Both the position numbers and the translations under genes were made by a program. Positions 48,934 through 60,021 of a stretch of 64,000 nucleotides of DNA are shown piece by piece. Origin of the DNA: Andrena cerasifolii (taxonomy: Eukaryota > Arthropoda > Insecta > Hymenoptera > Andrenidae); the NCBI RefSeq assembly GCF_050908995.1, contig NC_135119.1, forward strand, positions 17,112,001-17,176,000. Reading direction: 5' to 3'. Below the pieces are notes generated by a model. It did not search any database, had not been told where the DNA came from, and saw only the letters and a list, made by a program, of their open reading frames with translations. Position 1 is the first letter of the stretch. Each line of letters begins with the position of its first letter.

Positions 48934-49733
48934 TCATACGGATTCGCCATATAGTAAAACTTTATCCCTTGCCTTGGAATCTATTCCGCGTGCCTTTTCA
49001 TCGCAGCCTTTCCTGGACCTCTCTTTTGCGCTCTGCAATTGCTCTCTAGCCACTTCGTTCGCCGCCCTTAGTCGTTCCCTAATTTCTTGTGCGTAGTCAT
49101 CGCAGCTGTACGTCGGTTTAGGAGGTACTTTCAATGCGGTAGGTAGTTCCACGGTCTGTCCATAAACTAATTCGTACGGCGTATAATCTGTCGCTGTATG
49201 TGGCGCCGTATTGTACGTGAACATTGCATAGGGTAACCATTCGTCCCAGTCTGCCTGGTCATTGTCTAGGTAGCGTCGTAGATACTTTATTAATGTTCTA
49301 TGCGACCTTTCTAATGCTCCATTAGATTCGGAGTGATACGCTGTGGGTTGAATGTGGGTAATTCTTAGCAGTTTACAAAAGTTTTTAAGCACCTCGCTCA
49401 GAAAAATGGTCCCCTGACCCGTTAGGATTTTTTCGGGTATGCCATGTTCGCATATTATTCTTGTGACAAATCCTCTAGCGACCGTTCTTACTTTCTGGTT
49501 AGGAAGGGGATCGCCCTGCTGAATTTAGTATGGTGATCCTGGAACGTTAGTATGAATGTATTCCCTTGCTCTGTTTCAGGAAGAGGTCCTACGATGTCTA
49601 GCGCGCCCTCCTCGAAAGGTTTACAATGGGTATCTCTAATTCCCATCGGGGCCTTGTTATTTCTACTTAATTTATTTTCCTGACAGAGACTACACTTTTG
49701 TATATACTCCTCAATATCTTTCTCCATTCCTGG
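48934..49733 (-). pseudogene. integrase region of pol (broken)
   Basis: Reading from 49733 down: the second half of an H2C2 zinc finger (CSLCQENK), then the core with GALDIVGPLPE, then a frameshift near 49487, then TGQGT and later AYHSESNGALERSHRTLIKY with the catalytic Glu. The Asp expected before QGT is Gly (codon at 49417-49419). An in-frame stop just above 49727 separates it from RNase H. The C-terminal part (VYGQTVELPTALKVPPKPTY) is typical of gypsy integrases. Frameshift, stop and missing Asp make it inactive. Confidence 0.85.
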
Positions 49734-50359
49734 TCATTTGTAATTTTTCTTTATTCGCTGCGTGGTACGCTGAATACCTAGATGCCCTCCTAAAGGTGCC
49801 AAATGGTACTCGTATAGGATTTGCTGCCTATCCTCTTTTTCACTGACCTCCACTGTCTCCACGGTCTCACATTCCGCCAAGTGATTTGCCTGTCCTTGTT
49901 CGGGGTCGTTCTGCCGCGTGCACACATTCCGGCTTAGAGCGTCCGCGTTCCTATTGCTTTCCTCCGATTCGTGTATGATTTGATAGTCGTGTTCTGCTAA
50001 TTGTATACGCCGTATAATTAACCTAAATCCTGGATCTTGCAGTTTAAATAACCATACTAGCGCTTCGCGATCGGTTACTACTTCGAACGATGTGACATAC
50101 ACATAGGGCCCAAAATGCTTAACTGCCCAGACGATGGCTAACAATTTTTTTTCTATTGTACTATAATTTCTCTCGGCTTTATGTAATACACGACTCGCGT
50201 AAGCTATTGCTTTATCTTCCCCTATTTTCCCTTGCGAGAATATCGCGCCTATTGCCACGTCTGAGGCGTCTGTGGTCACTATCGAGTCTTTAGTAAAATC
50301 TGGATAAATTAGGAGTGGTGCCGTAGCAAGGGCCTCCGAGAATTTCGGAGTGTCCGTGG
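49734..50359 (-). pseudogene. reverse transcriptase end, RNase H and zinc-finger start of pol (5'-truncated)
   Basis: The - strand frame carries RNase H hallmarks of Ty3/gypsy pol: VTTDASDVAIGAIFSQ, the NYSTIEKKLLAIVWAVKHFG block with the catalytic Glu, VVTDREALVWL, and RNADALSR. It then has the His pair of the H2C2 finger (YEYHLAPLGGHLG). It begins abruptly at the LTR junction, with residues just upstream of FSEALATAPLL; all earlier pol is lost. The reading frame running on above 50360 is LTR sequence, not pol. Confidence 0.88.
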
Positions 50360-50751
50360 TCGTCCTTCGCGTTGGTCGTCCAACGGGATGTGGTGATTCG
50401 GGTGAGGATGCTGGAAACCGAGGGTAGTAGGGTCTTTGGCCGATTAAAGAGTTAGGACTCACCGTAGGTGTTGAGCAAGGTTTATCCTGTCCCGATCTGG
50501 GTTACATTAACTGTCGTTACCCTATCACTCTTATGAGATCTGAGCTCCGTTGTTTCTACATGGTTCTTATATGCTGCTTGAGGTCGAAGTGGAGGCCATC
50601 TTCCGCCCACTTTGGGTGTTTCGCCACGTGCCGACTGTCTGTGCTGTTCTTCCGATATCCCTTACGTAGCTGCACCGGATTTTAGGCGGTCGGTTACACC
50701 GATCAGAATGCAAGTTGGATTGCAATATCAATTTTAGTTTGGATTGCAACA
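50360..50751 (-). repeat. 5' LTR of the retroelement, inner end missing
   Basis: Ends in GCAACA next to the TCGG duplication, matching the 3' LTR end. Similarity to the other LTR stops at gtcgtccttcgcg (50358 here, 47031 in the other copy), so about the last 95 bp of this LTR plus primer site, gag and early pol were deleted. It carries extra sequence near 50500-50570 relative to the 3' LTR. Confidence 0.82.
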
Positions 50752-50755
50752 TCGG
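50752..50755. repeat. target-site duplication, right copy (TCGG)
   Basis: Matches 46932-46935 and abuts the right end of the LTR element. Confidence 0.8.
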
Positions 50756-50955
50756 TATTCATTCTGATTCACCTTCTTTCTTTGATGTATTTCAGCATCG
50801 AATGGAAGACTATGGACTTGTGCCTTTGATGAAAAATTCTGCATGCGATGAATATCGTGGGCTACCCGTGGCCTTTTAATTATTTTCACAGTTTATGATA
50901 TTCGGAATGGACCTGAATTTGAATCGAAACGGTGTCTGCCTTGCTTGTTCTGTAG

Positions 50956-51062
50956 GATAAGCTGCTTCGCATAGGATTGAAACCACAGCAACCACCGCAG
51001 CAATCACAGCCACAACCGCAGCCGCAATCGCAGCAGCAGCAACAACAACAACAACAACAACA

Positions 51063-51095
<33 letters not shown>

Positions 51096-51246
51096 GCAAC
51101 CATGGACGGGTGGCAGCATGCAATCAGTTGGTGGTAACAATACGATCACAACTACTGCGACTTCCGCGCGTACTCCTCTCCAAAGCCAGTCGAGACAACT
51201 ACCTCGTCAAACAACCAATACCTACCTCAGTCATATGCTAAGTCAG
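50956..51246 (+). CDS. tai: taiman coding exon 10 (polyglutamine)
   Basis: Encodes residues 894-990: DKLLRIGLKPQQPPQQSQ, then Pro/Gln alternation and a pure run of 23 Gln (51031-51099, mixed CAG/CAA), then PWTGGSMQSVGG and a Thr/Ser/Gln-rich end closing TYLSHMLSQ. Acceptor cttgttctgtag (ending 50955), donor GTAATA at 51247, phase 0 both ends. Mixed codons should make the tract more stable than pure CAG. Gln tracts are usual in the transactivation half of Taiman. Confidence 0.93.
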
Positions 51247-51491
51247 GTAATAATCGACTTATCTATATGTGAGAACGTTTTAAATAGATTAATTTTTTTT
51301 TGACAGAATACTTTGCTATCGTATACACTATCGTCCACAAGTTGGGGTCGAAGAAAATTTGTGCAAAATTCTGTAAATATTAAAAAAATATCTTATGAGC
51401 TATCATTTTAAGACACTTGCGTTTAAAATGGAATTTAATAAAATGGCGCAAGTCTCGCGGCTGTGTACAAGCGACTCGTGTGTGTTTGCAG

Positions 51492-51657
51492 CAACAAAGA
51501 CCGCAAATGGGTCAGATGGATTCGGAATTCACAGGCAGCGGGGAGTATCATCAAGCAAGCACCGATCCGAGTAGTTGGGACAACCAGTCGTCAGACCCCG
51601 ATCTCTCCGACATTTTGGATCAGGTTATCGAGTTCGTGCCGGACGAAGCTATCGCAG
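51492..51657 (+). CDS. tai: taiman coding exon 11 (acidic helix, AD1-like)
   Basis: Encodes residues 991-1045 plus one base. The end, DPDLSDILDQVIEFVPDEAI, is an acidic amphipathic segment comparable to the SLDDILDDL-type helices of the CBP/p300-binding domain (AD1) of vertebrate SRCs; that equivalence is inferred. Acceptor gtgtgtttgcag (ending 51491), donor GTACCC at 51658. Confidence 0.93.
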
Positions 51658-51922
51658 GTACCCCTATCAATCATTGCGCACAATCTACGATCGATTCCTG
51701 ACATGTGTTCACCTTACACGTACTCCCTAATATTTATTGCGTTTTCAACATGATTCTAAGCTTTCGCTGTCACAGCATAGATTGTAAAAAGCTCGCGCGC
51801 ATGTAGTAAGAAAAACGATCCGAGAGACATTAGTGAGTAACTAGTTGACACATTCAAAGGGAGGAGATTCAGTGACAGCGAAAGTAGCATCATTACGGAC
51901 ACGATAATTTTCCATTCAATAG

Positions 51923-52101
51923 AGTCGTCGTCTGCGATAGCAAATCTCCTAGACGTAATCGAAGCGCCGCAGAACAACGTACTGAACGAGAAGATGGCGA
52001 TTAACGCGATACAAAAGTCGTTGATGTTGTGCGAGACTGCCGTAAATCCAACGTCTTCCACCATAACGATCCCCGGCACGCCTCCAGCTTATTCTACCGC
52101 G
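51923..52101 (+). CDS. tai: taiman coding exon 12 (AD1-like helices)
   Basis: Encodes residues 1046-1105: SSSAIANLLDVIEAPQNNVL, then NEKMAINAIQKSLMLCETAV, resembling the KQAIINDLMQL helix of vertebrate SRC AD1, then TITIPGTPPAYSTA. With exon 11 it probably forms the CBP/p300 contact region. Acceptor ttttccattcaatag (ending 51922), donor GTAAGT at 52102. Confidence 0.93.
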
Positions 52102-52273
52102 GTAAGTTAATACCCACCTTCCCCTATTTTTCGCCGCGATCGCGTAATAATAGTAATAGATTTTTATCATTTGCCGTGTCAGCGCGGCCCTCCCGGCATT
52201 ACCGCCCCGCACGCCTGTGTTAACATCTTTACCTGGCCGCAGTAGTTAACATTTACGACCGCTATAATTTCAG

Positions 52274-52600
52274 TTGGGAACTACGCCGGTAACGACGAGC
52301 CATAGTTACCAGCCACCGCCAATGTACCAGCAACAGCCGAGGATGAGGTTTAACACGCAACCAGGCGTCAGGCAGGCTACCGCTCAGTTCGCGCAGCAGC
52401 AGCCGTTGCTGCAGCAGCAACGGGCAAAGCTGATACAGCAGCAACAGCAGCAACAGTTAAAACAGAGGCTGCTGCAGCAACAGCAGCAGCAGCAGTTACT
52501 CATCCCTTCCAACGCTACAGCTACGGACCAAATTACTACCGGCATCCATAACATCGACAACCTTCTCAACAATACTGTCGCGCCAAATGTGTCCTTACAG
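52274..52600 (+). CDS. tai: taiman coding exon 13 (Gln-rich)
   Basis: Encodes residues 1106-1214: LGTTPVTTSHSYQPPPMYQQ, then clusters of Gln with embedded Leu (QRAKLIQ, LKQRLLQ), then NATATDQITTGIHNIDNLLN and VAPNVSLQ. Acceptor tataatttcag (ending 52273), donor GTAACC at 52601, phase 0. Confidence 0.93.
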
Positions 52601-52789
52601 GTAACCGTAGCTCATTTTCACTGTGCAGAGGCGTCTTGCGTGGCAATCGGCAAACTCTTCCAGCGCGTCTGACAAGTCGTGCTGGAGAAGCTTGTCGATC
52701 GTCTTGTGAGACATCTTATGTAATGGATGGTTAAGAAAAAATGAATCGGTAAGCTTCATACTACACCGATTATTTCTCACTTTTTCCAG

Positions 52790-52902
52790 CGGTCGAGTGT
52801 CCCAGATTCACAAGTCTCTCCAGGTTATGGGGGATCCGTCCAGATGCCTTCCGGTCACCGGCTTGCTCACTCGTACTCCCATCCATCGACGATACCGCAA
52901 CA
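52790..52902 (+). CDS. tai: taiman coding exon 14
   Basis: Encodes residues 1215-1251 plus two bases: RSSVPDSQVSPGYGGSVQMP, then a His-rich end (HRLAHSYSHPSTIPQ). Acceptor tctcactttttccag (ending 52789), donor GTAAGC at 52903. The split His codon is completed by exon 15. Confidence 0.92.
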
Positions 52903-52968
52903 GTAAGCAGCTCGATCTAGACGCTATTAGTCGCACGATCGTTACGTAACGAGCTCTTTTATTTCTAG

Positions 52969-53095
52969 CCCCATTGTAAACAATAATTTCAACAGTGGTC
53001 AACAAGTATCTGCTGCGGCGCGACTCTCGCCGCATTCTCCCGCTGGTATTCTATCATTCTCTCATCCGCAGCCGCTGTCACCACGAGTGACGCAA
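52969..53095 (+). CDS. tai: taiman coding exon 15
   Basis: Encodes residues 1252-1294: HPIVNNNFNSGQQVSAAARL, then SPHSPAGILSFSHPQPLSPR. Ser-Pro repeats suggest phosphorylation by proline-directed kinases (inference). Acceptor cttttatttctag (ending 52968), donor GTAAGT at 53096. The preceding intron is only 66 bp. Confidence 0.92.
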
Positions 53096-53313
53096 GTAAG
53101 TTTAAGAGCCGTTTAATTATACGAGCCGCCCTAAATGCCTGCCCCGTAGTTTCATTTTTATTTTTAAGTTTTATTTTCGTTTAATCAGTCGGATGGGTGC
53201 GCGAATTAGTTATGCGACGCGCCATGCCTCTTTTGCATCATTCGCATAGTTTTTACACACGTTGTGTACGGAGGTGATGGATTAACGTTCGTTTCATGTT
53301 TCGCGATTGTAAG

Positions 53314-53599
53314 GGCAACTACGGTAACACCCCGAGGCTGTTCAACGTTAACCAGGTGAGATCGCAGCAGCAGCCCACCGCGCAGCAGCAGTTGCAGCAA
53401 CAACAGCGGTCGATGCCGTCACCAGGAACCCCAGCATCTGCACGGCAATCTCCGTTCCCCGCGGAAACCTTTCCCCCACCTACGTCCCCCACAGCCAGCC
53501 AATTTCCACCTGGTCCTAATCCTGGCGCGCCAAATCCTTCTGCCCAATATCGGTTGCAACGGACCACGTCTACACCTTCAGCCACGACTCAGCTGCCAG
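53314..53599 (+). CDS. tai: taiman coding exon 16 (Gln/Pro-rich)
   Basis: Encodes residues 1295-1389 plus one base: GNYGNTPRLFNVNQVRSQQQ, a short Gln cluster, then Pro/Ser-rich sequence (PGTPASARQSPFPAETFPPP) to RTTSTPSATTQLP. The acceptor gcgattgtaag (ending 53313) has a weak pyrimidine tract, but frame and phase support it. Donor GTAGGT at 53600. Confidence 0.88.
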
Positions 53600-55447
53600 G
53601 TAGGTTGACGTTGTGCTCGTAATGATTTCGATCGTGATCGTATCGCGGAAACTTATATCAAGACGATTTCATGAATTCTACTTATACCAGCAGTGCATTT
53701 ATTACGTATTGATTGTTGTGAGATGGTTCTGTGCACTTTTTTCTTCGATTACGAGCGGTGTGATATCTTTTTTTTTTACGTGAGGATAGTGTGGTACTTT
53801 ATCATCGGTATTTGGGAATGAGACACTCGGGGAGGGTCGTAGATGAGTTTCAGTGTGGGATGGGGGTGATGTTTTCTTGTATATTAGTGGTCAAAAGAAA
53901 GCAGAAATATAAACGAAGCGTGTCGTATAGTCTTTGTCCCAGGTAGTGGGACAGGAAAATTGAATCTCAAGGTTACGTGTATACACAGATAAAAATATCA
54001 ATTTTAACCTTTCTTCTGACCATTAGTTTGACTATAAGTTTTATAACTTGTGCGAAACGTTTCGATGAATTAAGAGATGGTGATCGTGCCGTAGTTTTGT
54101 TCGCCATATCGGTGTCATTAAAGATATTCCAAGTATTACATATTGGTGCGGTTAACGTTAAGTATTCATAAAGATATACAATACGTAATTTGTTCAGCGG
54201 AAGGTGTGATTGAAAAAAGATATTTGTTTGAAATAGGTAAGTACACAAACTGATTAAAATGTTTATATATCTTTATTCTGTTCAATATTCGAGAACAGCA
54301 AAGGTATTTACGTTTAGATTAGGCGAGCACGCATACAGATATGTGTCAGTCATTGTTGTGCCTGTACTATTTTTCGTGTTAGTACAAATCGAATTATTTG
54401 CGATAAATGTGTACTACAGGTTTCCTAAAGAAAATATAAGAAATGGGTACTTTTTTCAATGTTATTAAGTAATGTCAGTGTAGACATTGGTATTATAAAG
54501 TTTACAAATGGTTTACAAAATTATCTGCACATACAGAATCTTGATAAAGAATTAAAAACTTAAAAATTAACGAAAATACCTTTACTACTTTCCATGTTAG
54601 AATATACATTTTATAGGCGACACTAATTGAATAGTACGATACAATAATATTTTACATAAACAAAATAAAATATAAGAATTTTCCAATATCGACTTGTATA
54701 TTTCTCTAAAGTAATTAAAAAAAAATTATTTACATTTGTATAAAACCCATGCAAGTACAATCACACAAATGTTCAATCGATTCTAAATTCATTGACAGTA
54801 TATACGAAGTATCTAGAGGGTACACGAGGTTCGGGTCATCGATTCGGCTAAAATTCTGTACACAGCTAGTGCACAACATGTATAAGAATATATTCAACGC
54901 ATAGGGCGCACCACTGAAAAGTTAGCGAGAAAATCGACTTCATAGCTTTGCCTTTTTTTGGCTACTGTATTAGATACTGATGGATTACTGTAATCCATAC
55001 AGTAATTCCAAACATACATTGCGATTCTCCCCAACTTTTAATTATCCTCACAATTAGTTAATTAAATCTATCTCGTTCTTACATACATGTATGTACATCA
55101 ACATACAGGCTCCGTAAAAGGCAAAACTTTCAACTCGATCTTCTCATAAAATATTGTCTAGTGCACTCCCATTATTATACATACCACGGATTAACCGTAT
55201 GCAGGATTTCAACCAAATCGGTGACCAGAGCCTCGTGCACCCAGGTGTTAGATCGTGAATTACTACCGCACAGAGCAACATGTATTGCGCGTGTCAGGCA
55301 TACCTAATCTTCTAAAAAGCGTTATTAATTTCAACACGACCGTAAGGCCTACGGCCGCTGTCGAAGCATGGAGGGAAGCCGCTAGATACGTTAAATGTTT
55401 GCTACGAAGCGAGAGGAACAAGGAGATAGACAGGCTTGATGTTGCAG
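53600..55447 (+). other. tai: taiman intron 16
   Basis: 1.85 kb AT-rich intron; no mobile element or RNA gene recognised. Its last 190 bp are open in the frame of exon 17 (see findings). Confidence 0.75.
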
Positions 55448-55771
55448 GTGGGCTCGGTTCGCCCCGGCACTACGGCGGAGTGAGTAAGGAACAACAGCCT
55501 CTTCTTTCACCTAGTCATCCACATTCGGGTTGCCCAGCAACACCGACTCACAATCAACACAACGTAACGAATACCCAACAACACTTCTCCAACCAACAAC
55601 ATTCTTCTATGATATACCACACCACCGCCAATACTATCAACACAGCTGACATGCAGAACAATCAGTTCTGTTACGATCGGACGTCTGTTCCACTCTATTC
55701 GTCAGGGCCTGGGGACACGCAGGATGCCAGGCCTCTGCCTCCCGGTAATCCTGTCAATCACCAATTGGGTG
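55448..55771 (+). CDS. tai: taiman coding exon 17 (His/Asn/Gln-rich)
   Basis: Encodes the rest of codon 1390 to 1497 plus one base: GGLGSPRHYGGVSKEQQPLL, SPSHPHSGCPATPTHNQHNV, a Thr/Asn/Gln stretch, and SVPLYSSGPGDTQDARPLPP to NHQLG. The acceptor cttgatgttgcag (ending 55447) has a modest pyrimidine tract but fits the G carried from exon 16. Donor GTAAGT at 55772. The frame is also open upstream to 55255 and downstream to a stop at 55858-55860, allowing alternative forms. Confidence 0.88.
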
Positions 55772-58700
55772 GTAAGTCATGTGACCATTTAATGTCATGT
55801 GACCATCACTTCGTCATCATTACATCCTCCACCAGAACCCTCCCTGGCATTCTTATCTAAAAACGAAAGGAAACCCCCCCCCCACACACCCACTGTATCA
55901 CCAGACGGCGCAAAGGCATGAGACATTTTTTTGGTACATGGAAGCACATCATTCTCTCACCAACACCACCCCGCCTTCCTGTCGTTGTCTACCCCGAGCA
56001 GTGTAAATATGATGATCGTCTTTCGAAAGCGGCGTAGCCATGCGTTCAGTGTTACCTATCATTTCGCCCTGCTAGCCCTCTTTTCACATCTCACGCTAAG
56101 CCTGGGTAGCGGTGCGTGTTGCTGCGTGGCTAATCAGGTTCTAAGGAGCACCTAGCTGTCGCGCTGTGCCACTTGGAGCCACCTCATATCGATTTCGACC
56201 GTTGTTTCGCTCTCGTGTCATCGCATTGCTCTTTCTCTGCCTCCTCATCGTAACGCGCGGCGATTCGTTACTTTTGCTTTGTTGGATATAGTTGTGATCA
56301 CAGTGTCTGTACTTTGATGGCTATCATTTCACGTTTAACTTCCCACCGGATTCACTTTCTTTCACTGAATTGGCATTTAGCCGATCTTCCGCTCGAATTT
56401 CAGCTTCTTGCATCTGGATATCGTGGATGTTTGATGGATCAGAAGAGATGAAACGAAACGTTACCACTATCATCATAATTCGCTGTCACACGTCTCTACT
56501 CCGATTGCCATTTTCATGCACCCAGTCAGAAGTAAACGCAGAGTAGCGTACCCTGTTGAGACTAGCGCTAATTGTTGCATGGTGTTTTTGTTTATAAGTT
56601 CGAATCCAGTTGTACATGCATTCTCCACTCATTTTGTTATACAGGAATACGAACCGAGGGATTCTGTTCACCCCCCGCCCCCTCTTTTTTTTCTTCTTTT
56701 CTGATCTTGCTTGAAAGATGTGAATGTGTTACGTGCAGACAAAAAAAAGATATAAGCTACTTATTTTCTTTCTTGACTGAGGATACAACAAAACTTAATA
56801 ACTTATGTTCACAATTAACTTTTATAACTTTTATATAGCTTCCATGAATCGCCAGAATTCAACGTAGGAAATGTCTGTAACTTTTAAATAGTCGCATTTT
56901 TTGTTGTAACTTTTTCTTATCTCAACAATTTACTAATTTCCTTATTTTAAAATAAGAATAGAAATTAACAATTTACAGAATCTCGAATCTTTTATCCGTT
57001 ACGTTTTATTCTCACTTATATATCTCCTTCTGCACTAAAAGGAGTTGCTGCGATCATTCATGCAGCTGGCGATATTCAGATTTTTCAAACGCAATCACAC
57101 GAAAAAGAAGAAATAAAAGGAAACATTTGTTATTAACTGTACGGATTAACTTCAGCCACCTCGTATTCTTCATCAGATGTCCTCTCATCTTGTGAATAAC
57201 AGTTCATACGTGTTCCTAACGTGACAGAGTGTCAGACCTTCCTACGCGAGGAATAATAACAGAGTTCGAATGAACTAATCCTATGCTGGTTGTCGGAGGT
57301 CTGCACTTTGTAACCGCGGTGTAAAGAAAAGGCCTCGTGTCTGGGAGAAATCGATCACCTGTGCCCCTACCAACTGTGATGTAACATAGTACAAGTTCAT
57401 TGGCATCTACGAGGAACACCTTTCCGACACTAATTCCAAGCGATACAAACACCTCGATGTTCGACTGCACTCTACCTCTTTTTTTTAGCGATAGAGAGAA
57501 CACACTTTCCCCCTATGGTGAATTGTAGACACCGACTGTACTTATGTAACAGCATTAGTAGATAAGCCACGTAGGAGAGACTTGCCCTTTGTATCATATC
57601 TTCTTAGGTACCTTTCTTGTGATTCAGTATTGCGTTTAAGATCACCCCCGTACTTTTTAAGATGGAATGGAAACAGAAGTGGGCAAATCGTTACTAGATC
57701 TTATTTAGAAAATACAATTTAGCGACTCAGTAAAATCCAGAAGATGAATTTCATCTGTACGAATAAATCGAGAACGTAGGAAAAGAATGTTCTTGTGCAA
57801 TAACGAAGCAGGATAATTATTTACATGTACAAATTTATAATTTTTTCCTTTCGACGTTGAAGCTTATGTTGGATTCCGTATGTGTGGCAAAGTGGTTAAA
57901 AAGAAATATGTGAATTAATTATTTTTTATTTTGCTACGTGCCACGAGGAATATTCAGGACGAGATAATATGATAATAAGAAGAAAAATAATTGCCAAGAA
58001 TTATACGTTTGAGTAGTAATTTGCCCATTTCCGGTTCAGAACATGTTCGCACTGTTTTAGTGACTATCTCCGACACTTCCGGAACACGTAAATTAGCGTC
58101 ACTATCACTTGCACCACATGTGTTTACACTAATAAGTATTGCTGCCTCGGTATCATAAGACTGAATCTTTTACATAGCTGTGTAACAACCGTGACTTAGC
58201 AGTAATTTAATAATTATGCCATTTGTAGGCCTCCAACGTTGAACTACTATTTTCTTTTTTTTAAATTGATTCACCGTCGAGAATTCAATTTATGGGGTGT
58301 GAAATTTAATTGAAAGTCGAACGTAAATTCTTGAAAGTATTAAAAAAACATTGTATTCACTTCGTTATCGAAGTATTTTCTACCGCAAATTTTGCAATCA
58401 AAGCGGAATATCGTGATTTTTGAAAACTACTTAGTTCTTCAAAGGTTCGAATTAATATTACACTTTTTTCCGAAAATTTCAATGCAATTTACGTCGGCTT
58501 TGGGAACTCGGCGTAATCTTCTCATTTCTCTCTCATTTTCGTCTTACTCAATTTGTGTTTAATTATTTGTGCTTAATGTATCACGCAATTTCGTTCTATG
58601 TGTTTTGTTTTGTTGTGTTTCCTCATTAATCTTTGATCACCCCACAATTGTTATCTGCCCGTACGAATTATTTTTTACGTTCGCGGGATAAATCGGCGAT

Positions 58701-59948
58701 ATATTACAATTGGAGCATGATCGACGCAAGCGTCTGGTTATTTTCTTTCATGAAGTACGATTCGTTTTCGTTTTGATGCTGACTGTCAGTGACAGTGATT
58801 CTTGCACATTTTGTAATCTTTACAGTAATAATTATTTCGTCTCTGTTTCCCATTAAAAAAAGGGATCGAACTAACTTGAATATGATTTCGAAAATGTTCT
58901 TAGTAAACGTAATAGCAAAATGAAAAAAAATTGGAAAATTGAAACGCACGATAACGATTTGAAAGAAGGCAATCCGAAGAAGAATTGATTAACGGTTTAA
59001 AATTAAAATAACTACAATGTCCTAGGTGCGTTTGTGCTCTAACGTTAAAGTGGCAGCAAAGTGAAATGTACAAAGTTAAATGTCCTGTCAGTTTAATCAT
59101 TCTCCAATCTCCGTGGCAGTGTTCGTCCGTATGGTACGATTAAGTGGGTCTTCACTGTGAAAGCCACCGGTTTTCAAGGCCGTCTCGCCCTTGAATAACG
59201 AAAAAAGAGAAGGTCTACTAACAAACGACGCATTTTCATGTACAGTGCATCGAGCTTTTGTGATTAATCATCGTCACTAAACCGCAGTGTTATTAAAACA
59301 TCCGTCGAGAGCAGTCTACATTAATGTCTGTGTCGGACATCCGTTTTATGTGATCTAAAGCCACGTTCCCACGAGTGCAACGCGCAGCTCAAACCCCGTT
59401 TCAGACCCTTCTCCGTAAACCATCTTAAAAAAAAAAAAAAAAAAAACACCAACTCTTTGATACAAAATTCACGTATTGCAAAATATTAGTAATAATTACG
59501 CTACTGCTAACAACGTGTAACGCGTAATTCGATTAATTTAGTTTTGCGTAGTACAATTCAAAACAGTTGTCTATAATTACAGTAATCCATGTGAGAAGAA
59601 TTTATTTTCTCACAAAAGGATCAAGTATGCACATCACAAACGTGTTCTGTGTTACGCGTTGCACACGTGGGATCGCGGCTTAAGCTTACACACGTTGCTC
59701 CCATCGAACGATCCGAAGCTTCGTCTCACCTTTATCATTTTATTTGTTATTTCTCTCTCTCTCTCTCTCTCTCCCTCTCTCTCTCCCTCTCTCTCTCCCC
59801 TCTCTCTTTTTCTCTCTCTCTTTCTTTTTCTCTCCCCTCTCTCTTTTTCTCTCTCTCTTTCTTTTTCTCTCCCCTCTCTCTTTTTCTCTCTCTCTTTCTT
59901 TTTCTCTCTCTCTTTCTTTTTCTCTCTCTCTTTCTCGCTCTCTTTCTT

Positions 59949-60021
<73 letters not shown>

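Larger units (their letters stand above)
46936..50751 (-). mobile_element. Ty3/gypsy-type LTR retroelement, internally deleted, antisense to taiman
   Basis: The element reads on the - strand. It is bounded by LTR-like sequences with TG..CA ends and flanked by TCGG duplications. Between the LTRs, 50340-48930 encodes the end of reverse transcriptase/RNase H and integrase, and 48930-47530 carries a decayed third reading frame whose end encodes a membrane segment. Gag, protease and most of reverse transcriptase are missing: the 5' LTR joins straight into the RNase H region near 50360. Several stops and a frameshift break pol, so it cannot be active by itself. The two LTRs differ visibly, with an indel of tens of bases, which suggests an old insertion. 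Confidence 0.88.
46887..50955 (+). other. tai: taiman intron 9 (hosts an antisense LTR element)
   Basis: 4.07 kb intron. Almost all of it is the LTR element at 46936-50751. Removing the element and one target-site copy would leave an intron of about 250 bp, close to neighbouring short introns, so the insertion is the main reason for its length. A possible cryptic exon lies in the remaining 3' part (see findings). Confidence 0.85.

Noticed and set aside
55213..55247. GATTTC.. segment after tatgcag as a mini-exon before exon 17
   Set aside because: With the G carried from exon 16 it reaches a stop (TGA) after six codons.
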